From the NCBI RefSeq assembly GCF_002776525.5, contig NC_045438.1, positions 159,655,920 to 159,719,919 of the forward strand: 64,000 nucleotides of DNA, written 5' to 3'. Below are positions 23,376-33,893 of the stretch, in pieces. The notes under the pieces are model-generated. The model did not search any database. It was given only the letters and a program-made list of their open reading frames with translations, and was not told where the DNA came from. Numbering within the stretch: position 1 is the first letter of the stretch; every line of letters begins with the position of its first letter. This stretch comes from Piliocolobus tephrosceles (lineage: Eukaryota > Chordata > Mammalia > Primates > Cercopithecidae). Both the position numbers and the translations under genes were made by a program.

Positions 23376-23691
23376 ATTGGTCCATTATACAGAGCACCGA
23401 TTGGTCCATTTTACAGAGTGCTGATTGGTCCATCTCACAGAATGCTGATTGGTGTGTTTATAATCCTTTAGCTAGACACAGAGTGCTGATTGTTGCGTTT
23501 TTACAGAGTGCTGATTGGTGCGTTTACAATTCTTTAGCTAGACATAGAGTGGTGATTGGTGCATTTTTACAGAGTGCTGATTGGTGCATTTACAGTCCTT
23601 TAGCTAGCACCAGAGCACTGATTGCTGCATTTTTACAGAGTGCTGATTGGTGCATTTATACTCCTCTAGCTAGACACATAGTGCTGATTGG
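23376..23691 (-). promoter_or_regulatory. periodic CCAAT-box array in the LTR12 U3
   Basis: Nine intact CCAAT pentamers (ATTGG on the plus strand) start at 23376, 23400, 23424, 23448, 23514, 23555, 23580, 23646 and 23687. Two decayed copies are at 23489 (ATTGT) and 23621 (ATTGC). Spacing is 24, 24, 24 and then alternates 41 and 25. CCAAT boxes in ERV9 U3 repeats are known NF-Y sites. Reading this tandem array on the plus strand produces a 139-codon open frame (23291-23710) with repeated Ala-Asp-Trp motifs. That frame is an artefact of the repeat. Confidence 0.85.
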
Positions 23692-23773
23692 TGGGTTTAC
23701 AATCCTCTAGGTAGACAGAAAAGTTCTCCAAGTCCCCACTCGACCCAGGAAGTCCAGCTGGCTTCACCTCTCA

Positions 23774-24099
23774 CTACCACAAATAAAGAACTAGCATAAG
23801 CCAAACATTCTATGTTTATTAAAACCGCTTTCCCTTCTGGGTTATGATAGTGTTTGCTCCTATTTCTGACCTTCAGAGTAAAAATTATAGATCTGAGCTG
23901 CCTGGGTTTTGCCTGTATCCTCCCTAGATTATAACATTTTGTATTCCTTTATATTTGGATTTACTTTTTAGGCTAATCTTATCACACATAGTGACACTCA
24001 GAAGTTCAATGTTTACTATTTGTCTTATAAAGAAATGAAAGCTCCATTCAGAAGGCATATGCAACTGTTCCAGTTGTGTCCAGGTGTACTCATTCATGT
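23774..24099. other. single-copy sequence
   Basis: Nothing recognised. Confidence 0.5.
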
Positions 24100-24860
24100 A
24101 GTCAATAAACAGTGGAAAGCTTCTCTATTCCAGGCACTGTTGTTTGTACTGGAGACACAGCAGTGAGCAGACAGGCAGACATGCCTCCTCTCGAGGAGAT
24201 CACATGCTAGAGGAGGAGCTGGACGATACACAAGAGAAACACATGAAATTTAAGTATGTTAGATAGTGAATTCCATGACAGGGATTCCTGAGGTGGGTAG
24301 GAGGATGAGTTACAACTTTACATAAAGGGGATTGGGGAAGCCTCAGCAGGAAGGTGACATTTAAGTAGAGACCTTAATTAAGGACGTCAGAAAGAAGAAA
24401 CGTTGTAAGCAGAGAGAGTCGCAGGTGCAAAGGTCCTGTGGTGACAGCACGCTGTGGGCACTGTGTGTGCTCTAGAAACAGGAGGGAAGCTGAATCAATG
24501 GACCAGACAGAATGAGGAGAAGGAACAGCAATAAGAAGTGAGATCAGAGAGTATATGGTAGAAACTGAGTGATGAAAGAAGGTAGCAGATCCAGTAAAGC
24601 CATACAGGCTATAGGGATCCAGGCTCTTTTTCATTTGTCTGTTTTCTTAATGAGTAAAAAACACTGGAAGTTGTAAGCCAAAGAGTGATAATCTAACTTA
24701 CGTTTTAACAGGCTTACTCTGGCAGTGTTAGAATAGACTTGACGTCAAGATCAGAAGGGAGATCACACAAAAGAATATGATAATAATCACAGTAAGGAAT
24801 TGTAATGGCTTGGATGGAGGTGGTAGTGATAGAAAGGTTAAGGATTTATCAGATTCTAAT
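24100..24860 (-). repeat. long L2 fragment, antisense
   Basis: About 750 bp matching L2 in reverse: GGAGACACAGCAGTGAGCAG, GAAGGTGACATTTAAGTAGA, AGGTGCAAAGGTCCTGTGG, CTAACTTACGTTTTAACAGG and ATGGCTTGGATGGAGGTGG, in the expected order. Diverged and without an open L2 frame. Confidence 0.75.
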
Positions 24861-24940
24861 AAAGACAGTGGAAATCGACAACATATTCTGATGAAGTCCA
24901 GATGCCATAATGCAGAAGGAACTTCACGATTCAAGTGCTC

Positions 24941-25260
24941 TGGCCACTGCTTGCCTCTCATGCCACATTCCAGCCACCTTGACCTGCCTCTGTTTCCCTT
25001 GGTGCCCTGCCCTCTCGCCCTAGCAGATGCTAACCTGCCGTCACCCAGCAGGACTCAAGCTTGAATTCACCTCCTCCAAGGAGCCTTCAAAGCCCTCATC
25101 ACACTAGTTCTATGTTTATTTGTCTACCTCCCACCCCACCAGTACATTTCTAGCTGCTTGAAATTCCATTCTGTGACTTGGTCAAGGTTACATCCTTGTG
25201 GTTTAAACAGTGTTTGCCATAAAATCAACACTCATAAATCTCTGCTTAATGAATGAGTGA
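24941..25260 (+). repeat. L2 3' end
   Basis: TGCTCTGGCCACTGCTTGCC, TTCACCTCCTCCAAGGAGCC, TGTTTATTTGTCTACCTCCC and a final CTGCTTAATGAATGAGTGAA follow L2 in the plus direction. It lies 80 bp from an opposite-orientation L2 copy. Confidence 0.7.
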
Positions 25261-26084
25261 AATCCCATTTTTATTTTGTGCTTTTAAATGTACTTAATTG
25301 CTCTTCCCTCATTTGTAAAATTGGGTGATAACTTCCTTCCTAATTTTGTCGATGTGAAGATGTAAGTGTCCAAGATAGATACAGGCCGAGAAGGGCCACA
25401 CAGACATTTCTATAGCTTCACTCACCGATTTTCACTTTATACAACTAAGGAAGGCTGTCTTATTTTGGCTGACTTTGTTTGCCTTTCGAAAAACATTTCT
25501 CCACTTTTTATTTAAACTGCCACTTTACTTTTTTGAATGCTTGCTTTACCTTTTAAAATATTAGCCGAAGGATAGGGAAAAGACGTTGGATTCAGTGAGA
25601 AACAAACCAAACTTTTGCAAGAGCTTTGCTTATTCAAACAAAAACAGTACTGTGAATCCCCCCAAAGGGAGAGTGGGTGCTGACCTAATCTTGTTTGCTT
25701 TCCTATTCAGTATTCTTTCCTACCAGCCTCCCTGGGGGCCTTAAAAGGAATTACCAAACTGCACAAAGAACTGCCTTGACGGTCATGCTTACTTGGTGTT
25801 TCTGGTCTAATGGACGAATGATGTTGAAATAACAGAAAAGTGCATTTTTTCATTTTTATTTTGATAGCTTAACATTTTTAGGAAGTTTGTCTTCCTCTCC
25901 AAAAAAGTATTACATAGAAACAGCAAATTGATTGCTTAGTAGGAAAAAAAAAATACCGTCATACTCCCCGGGAGAAACTAAAATGATCATTAATTTAAGT
26001 AATTGTAGCCTCTATTTGTTGGTATTTACTATATAGGCTAAATAGGCACTGGGATGTGTGAATTTTCTCATATACCACCCACTC
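25261..26084. other. single-copy sequence
   Basis: No recognised repeat or gene. Confidence 0.5.
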
Positions 26085-26240
26085 CTCTAGAGGTCTATGA
26101 AATGTGTACTGGTATTATCACCATTTTGCATGTATGGAATGTGAAGCTTCAAGTGATATAGCAATAACTTGCCTAAGGTTACATAGCCTTCTAAGTGACA
26201 GAACCTGTAGACTAGTGACTCCGTGATACATATTTCCCTC
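26085..26240 (-). repeat. MIR, antisense
   Basis: TGGTATTATCACCATTTTGC, AATAACTTGCCTAAGGTTAC, ATAGCCTTCTAAGTGACAGA and AACCTGTAG follow the reverse complement of MIR in order. Confidence 0.75.
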
Positions 26241-26394
26241 TAGAAGTGCCTTTTCATTTGTATCTTCCCATTTTATGAATTGTATATCAAGGCTCTCCAT
26301 ATCATTCTTCAACTGTTGTGGTGGGTCCTCTAGACAAAGCAAGAGGGAGAGAAAATTAGATAAGTCACCTTTTTAATTTCCTTGTTCATCATGT

Positions 26395-26975
26395 AGACCA
26401 TGCCAAAGGAATCTTCTTAAAACACTGCTTTCCTCTGACTCCTGCACTACACATAAAGCATTGATAACTCCCATTGCTCTCATCCCAATAGAACATAGGT
26501 CATATTTCTTTGTCTGACATTCGAGGGTCTTCACCTTCTGCCCTGGTCTTCTTATCTGGTTTTATTTGGGCCTTATACTCCAGGCCACAGCATGAGTTTC
26601 TGTACTGAAAGGCTACTCAGCTGTATGCAATGAGCCTGTTTTAAAAAGGCTTCAACGTAAGTCCATCTGTCTGCTCTCCATTTTGTAAATACCCCTTGGG
26701 CTTTCCAACTCCATTCCCATTTCATCTCTCTTGAATGCCTCCCTCTATAATTTGTCTATTGAGATCCTATCATATTCAAATGACTGCTCAAGCTGTTCAT
26801 CTTTAACTATGTCTTTCCTGATCACTTTGGTCAGAAGCAATTTCTCTTTTGTTCCACATTCGAATAAAATTTACTTTGAACCATACATTCATGGCGCTAT
26901 TCCCATATTGATTTGAATAGGAACCTGTCTCATCTCCTTTACTAGATTTCAATCATCTTGAATATAGGAAATTGT
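26395..26975 (+). repeat. L2 fragment
   Basis: AAGGAATCTTCTTAAAACAC, TGACATTCGAGGGTCTTCAC, CTTATACTCCAGGCCACAGC, TTGAATGCCTCCCTCTATAA and TCATCTTGAATATAGG follow L2 ORF2-3' UTR order in the plus direction. Diverged. Confidence 0.6.
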
Positions 26976-27019
26976 AAGAGTCCAGGATAGGTTTGGTTAC
27001 GGTGTAATACAGAAATTTC

Positions 27020-27400
27020 TCAGTGAGTTAGAATAGCAAATATGTATTTCCATCTCATGTTCTGTGTCCATCAGCTCTGAACTTGGCTTCCATAGCATCA
27101 TCCTCCACCATGTGGGAAGTGGCCAGTTACAATGGCGAGGGCAAGGAGAGGTAAGGTAAACACTAGTTCTTAGGGCTTCTACTCAGAAGTAGCACATCAC
27201 ACACATCAAACCTACTTACATTTTATTGTCCAAAACAAGTAATTGGCCAAGGACAACTTCAATGAGAGTGGAGACATGCAAACACAGCATGGTCCTGGAA
27301 GGAGGTGAAATAGGATATTTATAAAATTCCCTAATGGCTCTCAAAGCCATCTTCACAGGCCTCACAAGAACTAAGGCCTTTACCCACTTCTGCATTTCAG
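27020..27400. repeat. unassigned ancient repeat, LTR-like
   Basis: GAAGTAGCACATCACACACA, ATTTTATTGTCCAAAACAAG and TAATTGGCCAAGGACAACTT resemble the CATTCTATTGGCCAAAGCAAGTC region of old mammalian LTR-type repeats. Family not determined. Confidence 0.35.
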
Positions 27401-27629
27401 GCATGCCTCCCCAAGACAAAGACTAAGACCATCTTCTTGTACTTCTCTACCATGTCAGTATATAAGAGTAGGGCTGAATTGGCAAATACTCTTCCTGTTC
27501 TGGCTCCTAGTGTTTCATAATCACGAAAGTACAAAGCCAGAAAGAACAGACAAGCATGCCTGTACAACCTCAGATGCCCTTTGACCTTCACACACAATTA
27601 ATATTGTCTTGCTAATCATTAAAAGGCTG
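27401..27629. other. single-copy sequence
   Basis: Nothing recognised. Confidence 0.45.
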
Positions 27630-28070
27630 ATGTCTCAGTTATTGACAGATCCAAAATCTCAGTGGCATACAAAAATAAGCATGTTTTTTCTCACTCACAC
27701 ATCTTCAGGTTAGCTGGGATGTAGCTGAGCTAGGTTAGCCTCAGCTGGGTTGGGGTCCAGGCTTCAGATTGGGTCCAAGTTATTCTGTGTGTGTCTCTCT
27801 CATCCACTTAAAAAAGTTACTCAAGGTATCTTCTCATGATAAAAGGCAGGAATACAAGAGTGCAAGCCCAACTGGGCAAGTGTAGGTTATGCCTCTGATC
27901 AAATTGTACCGGATAAGATCTATTTGACCAAAGTAAAACACATACTCAAGCCCCAGACCAAGAGGTGGAAAAGAACACTTTGTCCACCATGAGACAAAGT
28001 CACAGGGGCAAGGAGAGAAATAGTATACTCCTTCCGCCAATGAAGTAGGGAAAGAGGTAACACTTGTGTG
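27630..28070. repeat. second unassigned ancient repeat of the same style
   Basis: AAAATCTCAGTGGCATACAA, TCAGGTTAGCTGGGATGTAG, GACCAAGAGGTGGAAAAGAA and GAGACAAAGTCACAGGGGCA occur in an order typical of an old mammalian LTR-like repeat, in the same orientation as 27020-27400. The 120-codon antisense frame at 27834-28196 falls on it and is not credible. Confidence 0.38.
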
Positions 28071-29392
28071 CAAGAATCTATCTACCCTATTTGATGTCAA
28101 ACAAGAGGGAAATACATGAATTTTGTGATAACATTTTTTTACACTCAAGCAATACTTTCTGCAGGACTTCTCTAACTCAGAAAGATGGATGTGCACTTAT
28201 CTAGAGAGTTACATCTGAGCTGTGTATGTTACCCGACCTCCGGAACTATGTTTTTTAAAATAAATTGCTTGTTCTTCTTCCACTGCAAATCACACAGAGA
28301 AAGTCTTGGACTGCTGGAAATTAGAAGGTGTCTGATGTGTTAGCATTTGTGGGATGATTGGGACTCATGCCTGTATTATTTGGAGCATTTGTGTCAGGTG
28401 TGATATGGCCAGTGCCAAGTTGTTGGCAGTAGCACCATTATCACAGCTCCAGCAAAGATTCCCAATGTAGGTGACAAGGTTCTTGTCCCCTTGTCAAGAT
28501 TCAGCAGGAATCTTGAAGGGAAATAGATTGAGCTCCTAGACCTCTTGCTACTACCAGCAGATCAGGAAGTGGGTCTTAAGTATTTCTACCCTGAAGACAT
28601 ACTGGAATCACTCTCCACTTGTATAAGGTGGAACATGCTTACATAATTAATTAGAGATTTGCAGGGTATTAAATTTAAAATGACTAAAACACGACAAAAA
28701 TATTTAGAAAAATAGAGGCCAGGAAGAGAGAGGAGAGATCTAATGCAAGAAAATATTAATGCAAATCCGACTGTAGAGTGGAGCTCAAGAAACAGGAATG
28801 AGAAGTAAATTGTTTAAAATAACCCATTTGGAGAATTCTTTTTTCTGCAGAAGGTCCAAGAAAATAGAGGCACTCAAAAGGTTTTGAGTATAGAGTTTAT
28901 CTTATATTGAAAAACCACATAGACATATGCAAAAGCAGTGGAACTACAGTTTCTGACTTGAATTCAGTTCTGCGGGTCTGAAACAAGAAGCTCTGGGGGG
29001 TCTAAGGGAAGCAAGTTAGAACAAAGAGCTGGGCTGGAAAATTTCATAGTGCTGCTTGTGGTAGTAAGCTCTATAATTTACCAATAAGAACATAATTTTT
29101 ATCCCCCAAATTGTGTGCTCTGTGGTAAGGTAAATTATCATTTTCTAGTCTAAACAAATGGCTGCAATATTCTGGTGTGGATTCTGCCCCATGAAAAAAG
29201 GATATGAACTATTGGTGTAGGACTGGGGCTGACCTTCCAGGGTTTGAAGAATGCATTCTTTCTTCAGCTTTTCACAGGTGCGAATGGAGAACACAGGGTG
29301 AGCACTGCTTGCCAGTGTCCTGGTGGCCCCCACCACCATTTGCATTTAGCCACAGTGTGGTCCATCCCATCCCATTTGTGATGATGGAAATG
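28071..29392. other. single-copy sequence
   Basis: No recognised repeat or gene. Confidence 0.5.
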
Positions 29393-29566
29393 TTCTATGT
29401 CTATGCCACCAAGAAAGGGGCCACTTGTCACATGTGGCTATTGAACACTTGACAAGTGGCTGATATGACTGAAAAAATAATAATTTTAAAATTTTATTTA
29501 ATTTAATTAAATTTGAATAGTTACAAGTGGCAAGTGGCTCCCATATTGAATAGCACAGCTCTAGAA
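29393..29566. mobile_element. hAT-type non-autonomous DNA transposon
   Basis: Imperfect terminal inverted repeats: the left end CTATGCCACCAAGAAAGGGG is followed by CCACTTGTCACATGTGGC. The right end CAAGTGGCTCCCATATTGAA is followed by TAGCACAG. The interior is A/T-rich (AATTTAATTAAATT). Flanking 8-mers TTCTATGT and CTCTAGAA only half match each other, although the right one fits the hAT-Charlie target consensus NTCTAGAN. Family not certain. The open frames at 29204-29452 and 29513-29830 overlap it without support. Confidence 0.7.
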
Positions 29567-29880
29567 TCTCTGAGTCCTCTGAGCCTCCACACTCTTTTAA
29601 GCACTCAAAAGCCGCTCACATGGTCCCTGTTCTGCAAACACATACTCTCACTGCCAGTAACTGAGTGCCAAGGAGCAAGTGGCAGTATCTTAGCAGCTTT
29701 TTCAATTGTCAAAAGAAAAAAAAATTCTGCTTCTGGGCAGACATCTGACTGTGCAGCCGTTGCAGAGAGACAATTTAGTTCAGAATTATGTGCCACCCTG
29801 ACTCTACCTGGCAGGTGCCTTCTGTGCTAGCTCTTCTATCTGCAAACTTGAGAAGGATGACAGCGTTTTAAATGATTAAC
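29567..29880. other. single-copy sequence
   Basis: Nothing recognised. Opposite-strand frames here overlap and lack domains. Confidence 0.45.
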
Positions 29881-30020
29881 TCCTCTGGGTCACATTACTT
29901 AATTATACAGTACATCCAGGGATAGGCACATGGGTCTTTTATGGTAAATGATATGACGGTCTTAAAAACTCATTAATATGTCATTAACCAAGCAGACATT
30001 TACTAATTAAACAATTAGCC
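29881..30020. promoter_or_regulatory. candidate cluster of homeodomain-type TAAT sites
   Basis: Within 140 bp of single-copy sequence there are six TAAT/ATTA cores: in CACATTACT, CTTAATTATA, CATTAATATG, TCATTAACC, CTAATTAAAC and CAATTAGCC. Homeodomain proteins bind TAATTA-type sites. AT-rich DNA gives such cores by chance, so the enhancer idea is speculative. Confidence 0.2.
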
Positions 30021-30706
30021 CCTCTGTTCTATTCCTTTGTTCCTCCCAGAGATGCTCGGTTACCCAGATCCCCAATTTAGCAGAAGTCCCCCCCTTCTTT
30101 TCCCAGAGAAAAATCACTCGTAAAGCAAACTCAGAGACTAAATGATTTTACCAGATTTTTTTTCCAAGTTGGCTACAAAGACAATCAAAGCTGATTTCCA
30201 CAGCATAAATGAATGTGGATGTTGGTCTAGTTTAAATAAATCATCTTGATATGTAAACCAATTTTAGATATATGTGAAACAGCATCTGCCATAACTGGCG
30301 TAAATAGTGAATATAACAAAACTACATATCCCCGTTAAGTAAATACAAACAGACAAGATTAATGACTTGAGATGTATTAATGTGATTCATCACATAAAGT
30401 AAATATCAAAGAAATATGTAATGTTCTTAACTTTGTATCTCAGAAGGTTTTTAATATCCATTATGCTTTCAGCTAATTTTAGCTAAATCATATTTGTTGC
30501 GTTGAAACTATGCTAACCTGTGGCACGAGGGGGATTATTCAGAATATCAAAATATAACATCACAAATGTCTTATGAAACAAATGTCTTGTGTATTTTAAA
30601 AAGTGAAATATAATAGTTTAAAATTCGGATTAGTAATTTTCTAAGAACATTCAGAAGTATTAGAACACACGCATATTTTTTCAGCTACATTTTGGTTCTC
30701 TATTTT
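30021..30706. other. single-copy AT-rich sequence
   Basis: No recognised repeat or gene. Confidence 0.5.
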
Positions 30707-31023
30707 AAGATTCAACTTGGCCGGGTGCAGTGGCTCAAGCCTGTAATCCCAGCACTTTGGGAGGCCGAGACGGGCGGATCACGAGGTCAGGAGATGGAGA
30801 CCATCCTAGCTAACACGGTGAAACCCCGTCTCTACTAAAAAATACAAAAAACTAGCCAGGCGAGGTGGCGGCGCCTGTAGTCCCAGCTACTCGGGAGGCT
30901 GAGGCAGGAGAATGGCGTGAACCCCAGAGGCAGAGCTTGTAGTGAGCTGAGATCAGGCCACTGCACTCCAGCCTGGGCGTCCCAGCGAGACTCCGTCTCA
31001 AATAAAAAAAAAGATTCAACTTG
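30707..31023 (+). mobile_element. AluY-lineage Alu with perfect target duplication
   Basis: Full-length Alu at 30720-31010. GGATCACGAGGTCAGGAGAT, CATCCTAGCTAACACGG and GAGAATGGCGTGAACC are AluY-type. Perfect 13-bp direct repeats AAGATTCAACTTG flank it at 30707-30719 and 31011-31023. Antisense open frames (30835-31152, 30852-31040) are Alu shadows. Confidence 0.97.
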
Positions 31024-31117
31024 ACAGTTACTTTTATCAATCTCCTGTTGACCTAAAGTAATGAACACTGGCAAAGGATCAAAAGCTGGGTAATAACTGG
31101 GATGGTCCAGGGATGAT

Positions 31118-31160
31118 AAAAAAACAAGCAAACAAACAAACAAAAAAAACAATAATAATA
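31118..31160. repeat. (CAAA)n / A-rich simple repeat
   Basis: CAAACAAACAAACAAA followed by an A-run and CAATAATAATA. A low-complexity tract that starts about 95 bp after the AluY. Confidence 0.85.
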
Positions 31161-32054
31161 TGCTGGAATTGCTGGAACTCAGATGACCACGTTCTCATGT
31201 AGCATGATCAGCTCCAAGTTGGTCAACTATTTTTGGTTTTTCTAGTTTGTCTATTGGCTTGTCTTTCTGCCTTCCAACGAAGTGATGAAGCTGAGTGAGA
31301 ATTAACACAATGCCATAAATTATATTAACAGCAACTATGTCTAGTTAAGATTCTCAATAGCTCCAATCTTGTGGAGGACCAGCAAACGGATTATCCACTC
31401 CATGAAATGGGTATGCAAGGGGTCTCAGGGTACATGGAGCACTGTGCCCAGGGCATTAATTGCTCCAGAAAAGCCCACTTCATGCAGACAACACTGATTC
31501 TTAGAACAGAAACATCTACAGTGAAGTTAATAATGCATGAGCTTCAGGACCCCTCACTGGCCCAGGCTCTTGCAAGTACTGGGAGCTAGTACTGACTGGT
31601 TGGGCAGGGGAAGTCAGGCAACAGTTAGGAAAAAACTCTGTAAATTGCCGCAAGTGATTTAAGAAGGAAGAGGCATGGATCTTCAAAGCTCCTGTTACAT
31701 GCTCACATTTCTATTTCCATTCCACATAAATATTGACTTTCATATTTATTTATATTTAAAATTTTCAGTACCTTTTTAAAAGGAGAACTCCTCAAATAAT
31801 GTAAGCCTTGGGATGTACAAACATGGATCTCCTCTTAAGTTAACTGATGCATTTGCTGCTGATATTAAATAATGGGCGCTGATTGCTAGAATCTATTGTA
31901 AGATGCTATTTGATTTAGCACAAAGTTGAGGAATATTAATTGAGTATGTGAGTATTTAAGGGTATTCTGCAAGGAGCATCATGATTTTTGTGACTTTCTG
32001 CTGGCAGAACACAATTGGAAAACTCTCACTCCACATAGAAAACACTGGGCAGAG
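31161..32054. other. single-copy sequence
   Basis: No recognised feature. Confidence 0.5.
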
Positions 32055-32170
32055 AAGCAGAGGATCTAGCTCTCCTTGTCTGTGCAGTGCTGAGGGACTC
32101 TGTGGCCTTGGGAAAGTTAGTGTCTCTGGCCCTCACTGTGCTCATCTATAAAAAGAGGGTGGAATGGAGA
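32055..32170 (+). repeat. MIR
   Basis: CTGTGGCCTTGGGAAAGTTA, then GCCCTCACTGTGCTCATCTA and TAAAAAGAGGGTGGAATGG match the MIR core and 3' part in order. Confidence 0.7.
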
Positions 32171-32183
32171 GTGGACTAGATCC

Positions 32184-32322
32184 TCGGTACTCAAAACGTG
32201 GTCCAAGAAAGTGCTTTAGAAATGCAGAAGCTCAAGCCCCACCCCAGACCTCCTGAATCCAAATCTGCATTTTATCAAGATCCCCAGGAGATTCGCATTT
32301 GTGTTGAAGTTTGAAAAGGGCA
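32184..32322 (+). mobile_element. MER5A-type hAT transposon remnant
   Basis: TACTCAAAACGTGGTCCAAG, TAGAAATGCAGAAGCTCAAG, CCCCACCCCAGACCTCCTGA and GAAGTTTGAAAAGG follow MER5A. The middle GCATCAGCATCACC segment is missing. No coding capacity. It immediately follows the MIR. Confidence 0.85.
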
Positions 32323-32596
32323 AGTACAGGAAGGCCCCTAATACCCCTTCCAGGTCTAAATTCCCAGGACTAAAGTGTAGGAGGGCACACAGAAATTAAC
32401 TGAAATATTTAGGAAAAAAATATTAAACTCTTGCTCAACTTTACCTTCTCCTCACTATCCTTTTATCCCCAACCACTCACAAATTTTCTTTTTATCCTCC
32501 AGTCCAATCATATTTTATCTATTGTTCATATTATTTGGTTTATCTAATTTCTTAGAATAAATTCACTGAGGAATTTCAGTTTTGCTTAATCATAAT
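32323..32596. other. single-copy sequence
   Basis: Nothing recognised. Confidence 0.5.
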
Positions 32597-32977
32597 TGTG
32601 TTAGTTTTTTCTCACACTGCTATAAAGACATACCCAAGACTGGGTAGTTTATAAATGAAAGAAATCTAATGGACTCACATATCCGCATGACTGGGGAGGC
32701 TTCAGGAAACTTACAGTCACGGCAGAAGGTGAGAGAGAAGCAAAGGCATGTCTTACACGGAGGCAGGTAAAGGACAGCAAATGAGGGAAGAGGGAGGAGC
32801 CCCTTATAAAACCACCAGATCTCATGAGAAGTTACTCACTATCACAAGAACAGCATGAGGGAAACCATCCCCATGATCCAATCGCCTCCCACCAGGTCCT
32901 GCCCTCAACATGTGAGGATTATGGAGATTACAATTCAAGATGAGATTTGCATGGAGACACAGAGCCAACCCATATCA
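32597..32977 (-). mobile_element. THE1 solo LTR, antisense
   Basis: Reverse-complement THE1 LTR of 381 bp. It opens TGTGTTAGTTTTTTCTCAC and contains ATAAAGACATACCCAAGACT, CCAGATCTCATGAGAAGTTA and GATCCAATCGCCTCCCACCA. It ends AGCCAACCCATATCA. Flanks ATAAT and ATTAT match at four of five positions, as expected for a 5-bp ERVL-MaLR duplication. Primate-specific family. Confidence 0.93.
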
Positions 32978-32994
32978 ATTATGACCTTTCACAT

Positions 32995-33356
32995 GTTGCT
33001 GAATGTTTGAATGTTTGTGTTCTCCCAAAATTTGTATGTTGAAATCTCCCAAGGTTATGATAGTAGGAAGTAGAACCTTTGGGAGATTATTAGTTTACAA
33101 GGGCAGAGCCCCCATGCAGGGGATTAGTGCCCTTATAAAACAGGCCCAAAGGATCTCATTCATCCCTTCCATCGCGTGAGGTCACAGTGAAGAGACGATG
33201 CCATCTATAAGGAAGTGGGCTCTCACTAGACACTGACTATTCCAGCGCCTTGATCTTGGACTTCCCAGCCTCCAGAATGGTAAGAGAGAAGTTTCTGTTC
33301 TTTATAAACCACTCAGTCTATGCTGTTCTGTTTAGCAGCCCAAAAAGACTGAGACA
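32995..33356 (+). mobile_element. MLT1A-type solo LTR
   Basis: Plus-strand MaLR LTR that begins 18 bp after the THE1 copy, in the opposite orientation. GAATGTTTGTGTTCTCCCAA, GGATTAGTGCCCTTATAAAA, CCTTGATCTTGGACTTCCCA and AAAAAGACTGAGACA follow the MLT1 order. Diverged, and older than the neighbouring THE1. Confidence 0.9.
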
Positions 33357-33558
33357 TGGATGCATTTCAAAGTTTTGAAGACACAAGAAATAAATCAAAT
33401 AAAAATTATATATTGTCTTTAATCCACAGTGATTTTCTATAAATACCAAAATACAAATTATAATTCATTTCACTGATTATTTTGTCATGTCCTTTGAAAC
33501 TTTCTTCTTTTTAAAAAATCTATTAATAATTTCTTTAACTTTCAAGGGAAATTACATC
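33357..33558. other. single-copy sequence
   Basis: Nothing recognised. Confidence 0.5.
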
Positions 33559-33893
33559 AAAAGGCTTTCACAGTAAATCAGGCTGGGTGTGGTGGCTCAT
33601 GCCTGTAATCCCAGCACTTTGGGAGGCCAAGGCAGGAGGATCGCTCGAGCTCAGGAGTTCAAGACCAGTCTGGCCAACATGGAAAAACCCCATCTCTAAT
33701 AAAAATATAAAAATTAGCCAGGCATGGTGGCACACACCTGTAATCCTAGCCACTTAGCAGGCTGAAGTGGGAGAATCACTTGAACCGTGGAGGCGAGATT
33801 GCAGTGGACCAAGATTGTGCCACTGCACTCCAACCTGGGTGATAGAGCAAAACTCCATGTCAAAAAAAAAGAAAAGACTTTCACAGTAAATCA
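33559..33893 (+). mobile_element. AluS/J-type Alu with long target duplication
   Basis: Alu at 33581-33877: GGCTGGGTGTGGTGGCTCAT, GGATCGCTCGAGCTCAGGAG and GCACTCCAACCTGGGTGATA. It is flanked by the perfect 16-bp repeat CTTTCACAGTAAATCA (33565-33580 and 33878-33893). The match extends to 22 bp with one mismatch, although part of that may be tail. Antisense frames are shadows. Confidence 0.96.

Larger units (their letters stand above)
23124..23773 (-). mobile_element. LTR12 (ERV9/HERV-9 family) solo LTR, antisense
   Basis: Antisense LTR of about 650 bp. Read on the minus strand it starts TGAGAGGTGAAGCCAGCTGG at 23773 and continues through a U3 of repeated CCAAT-containing units. It then reaches an AATAAAA TATA-like box and an R/U5 with GAAGTCAGCAAGACCAAGAA, ending near GGACTCA at 23124. 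Flanking bases CAAC and CTAC may be a decayed 4-bp duplication. There is no internal proviral sequence, so it is a solo LTR. ERV9 LTRs are catarrhine-specific. Confidence 0.93.

Noticed and set aside
23291..23710. 139-codon frame with repeated Ala-Asp-Trp motifs that looks like a repeat protein
   Set aside because: It is the antisense of the LTR12 U3 tandem array. Its periodicity comes from the CCAAT repeat units, and there is no independent coding evidence.
30835..31152. 105-codon frame with an Ala-Gly-Val-Gln-Trp motif
   Set aside because: This is the familiar antisense Alu translation, and so are the frames at 18090-18404, 44638-44899 and 33568-33936.
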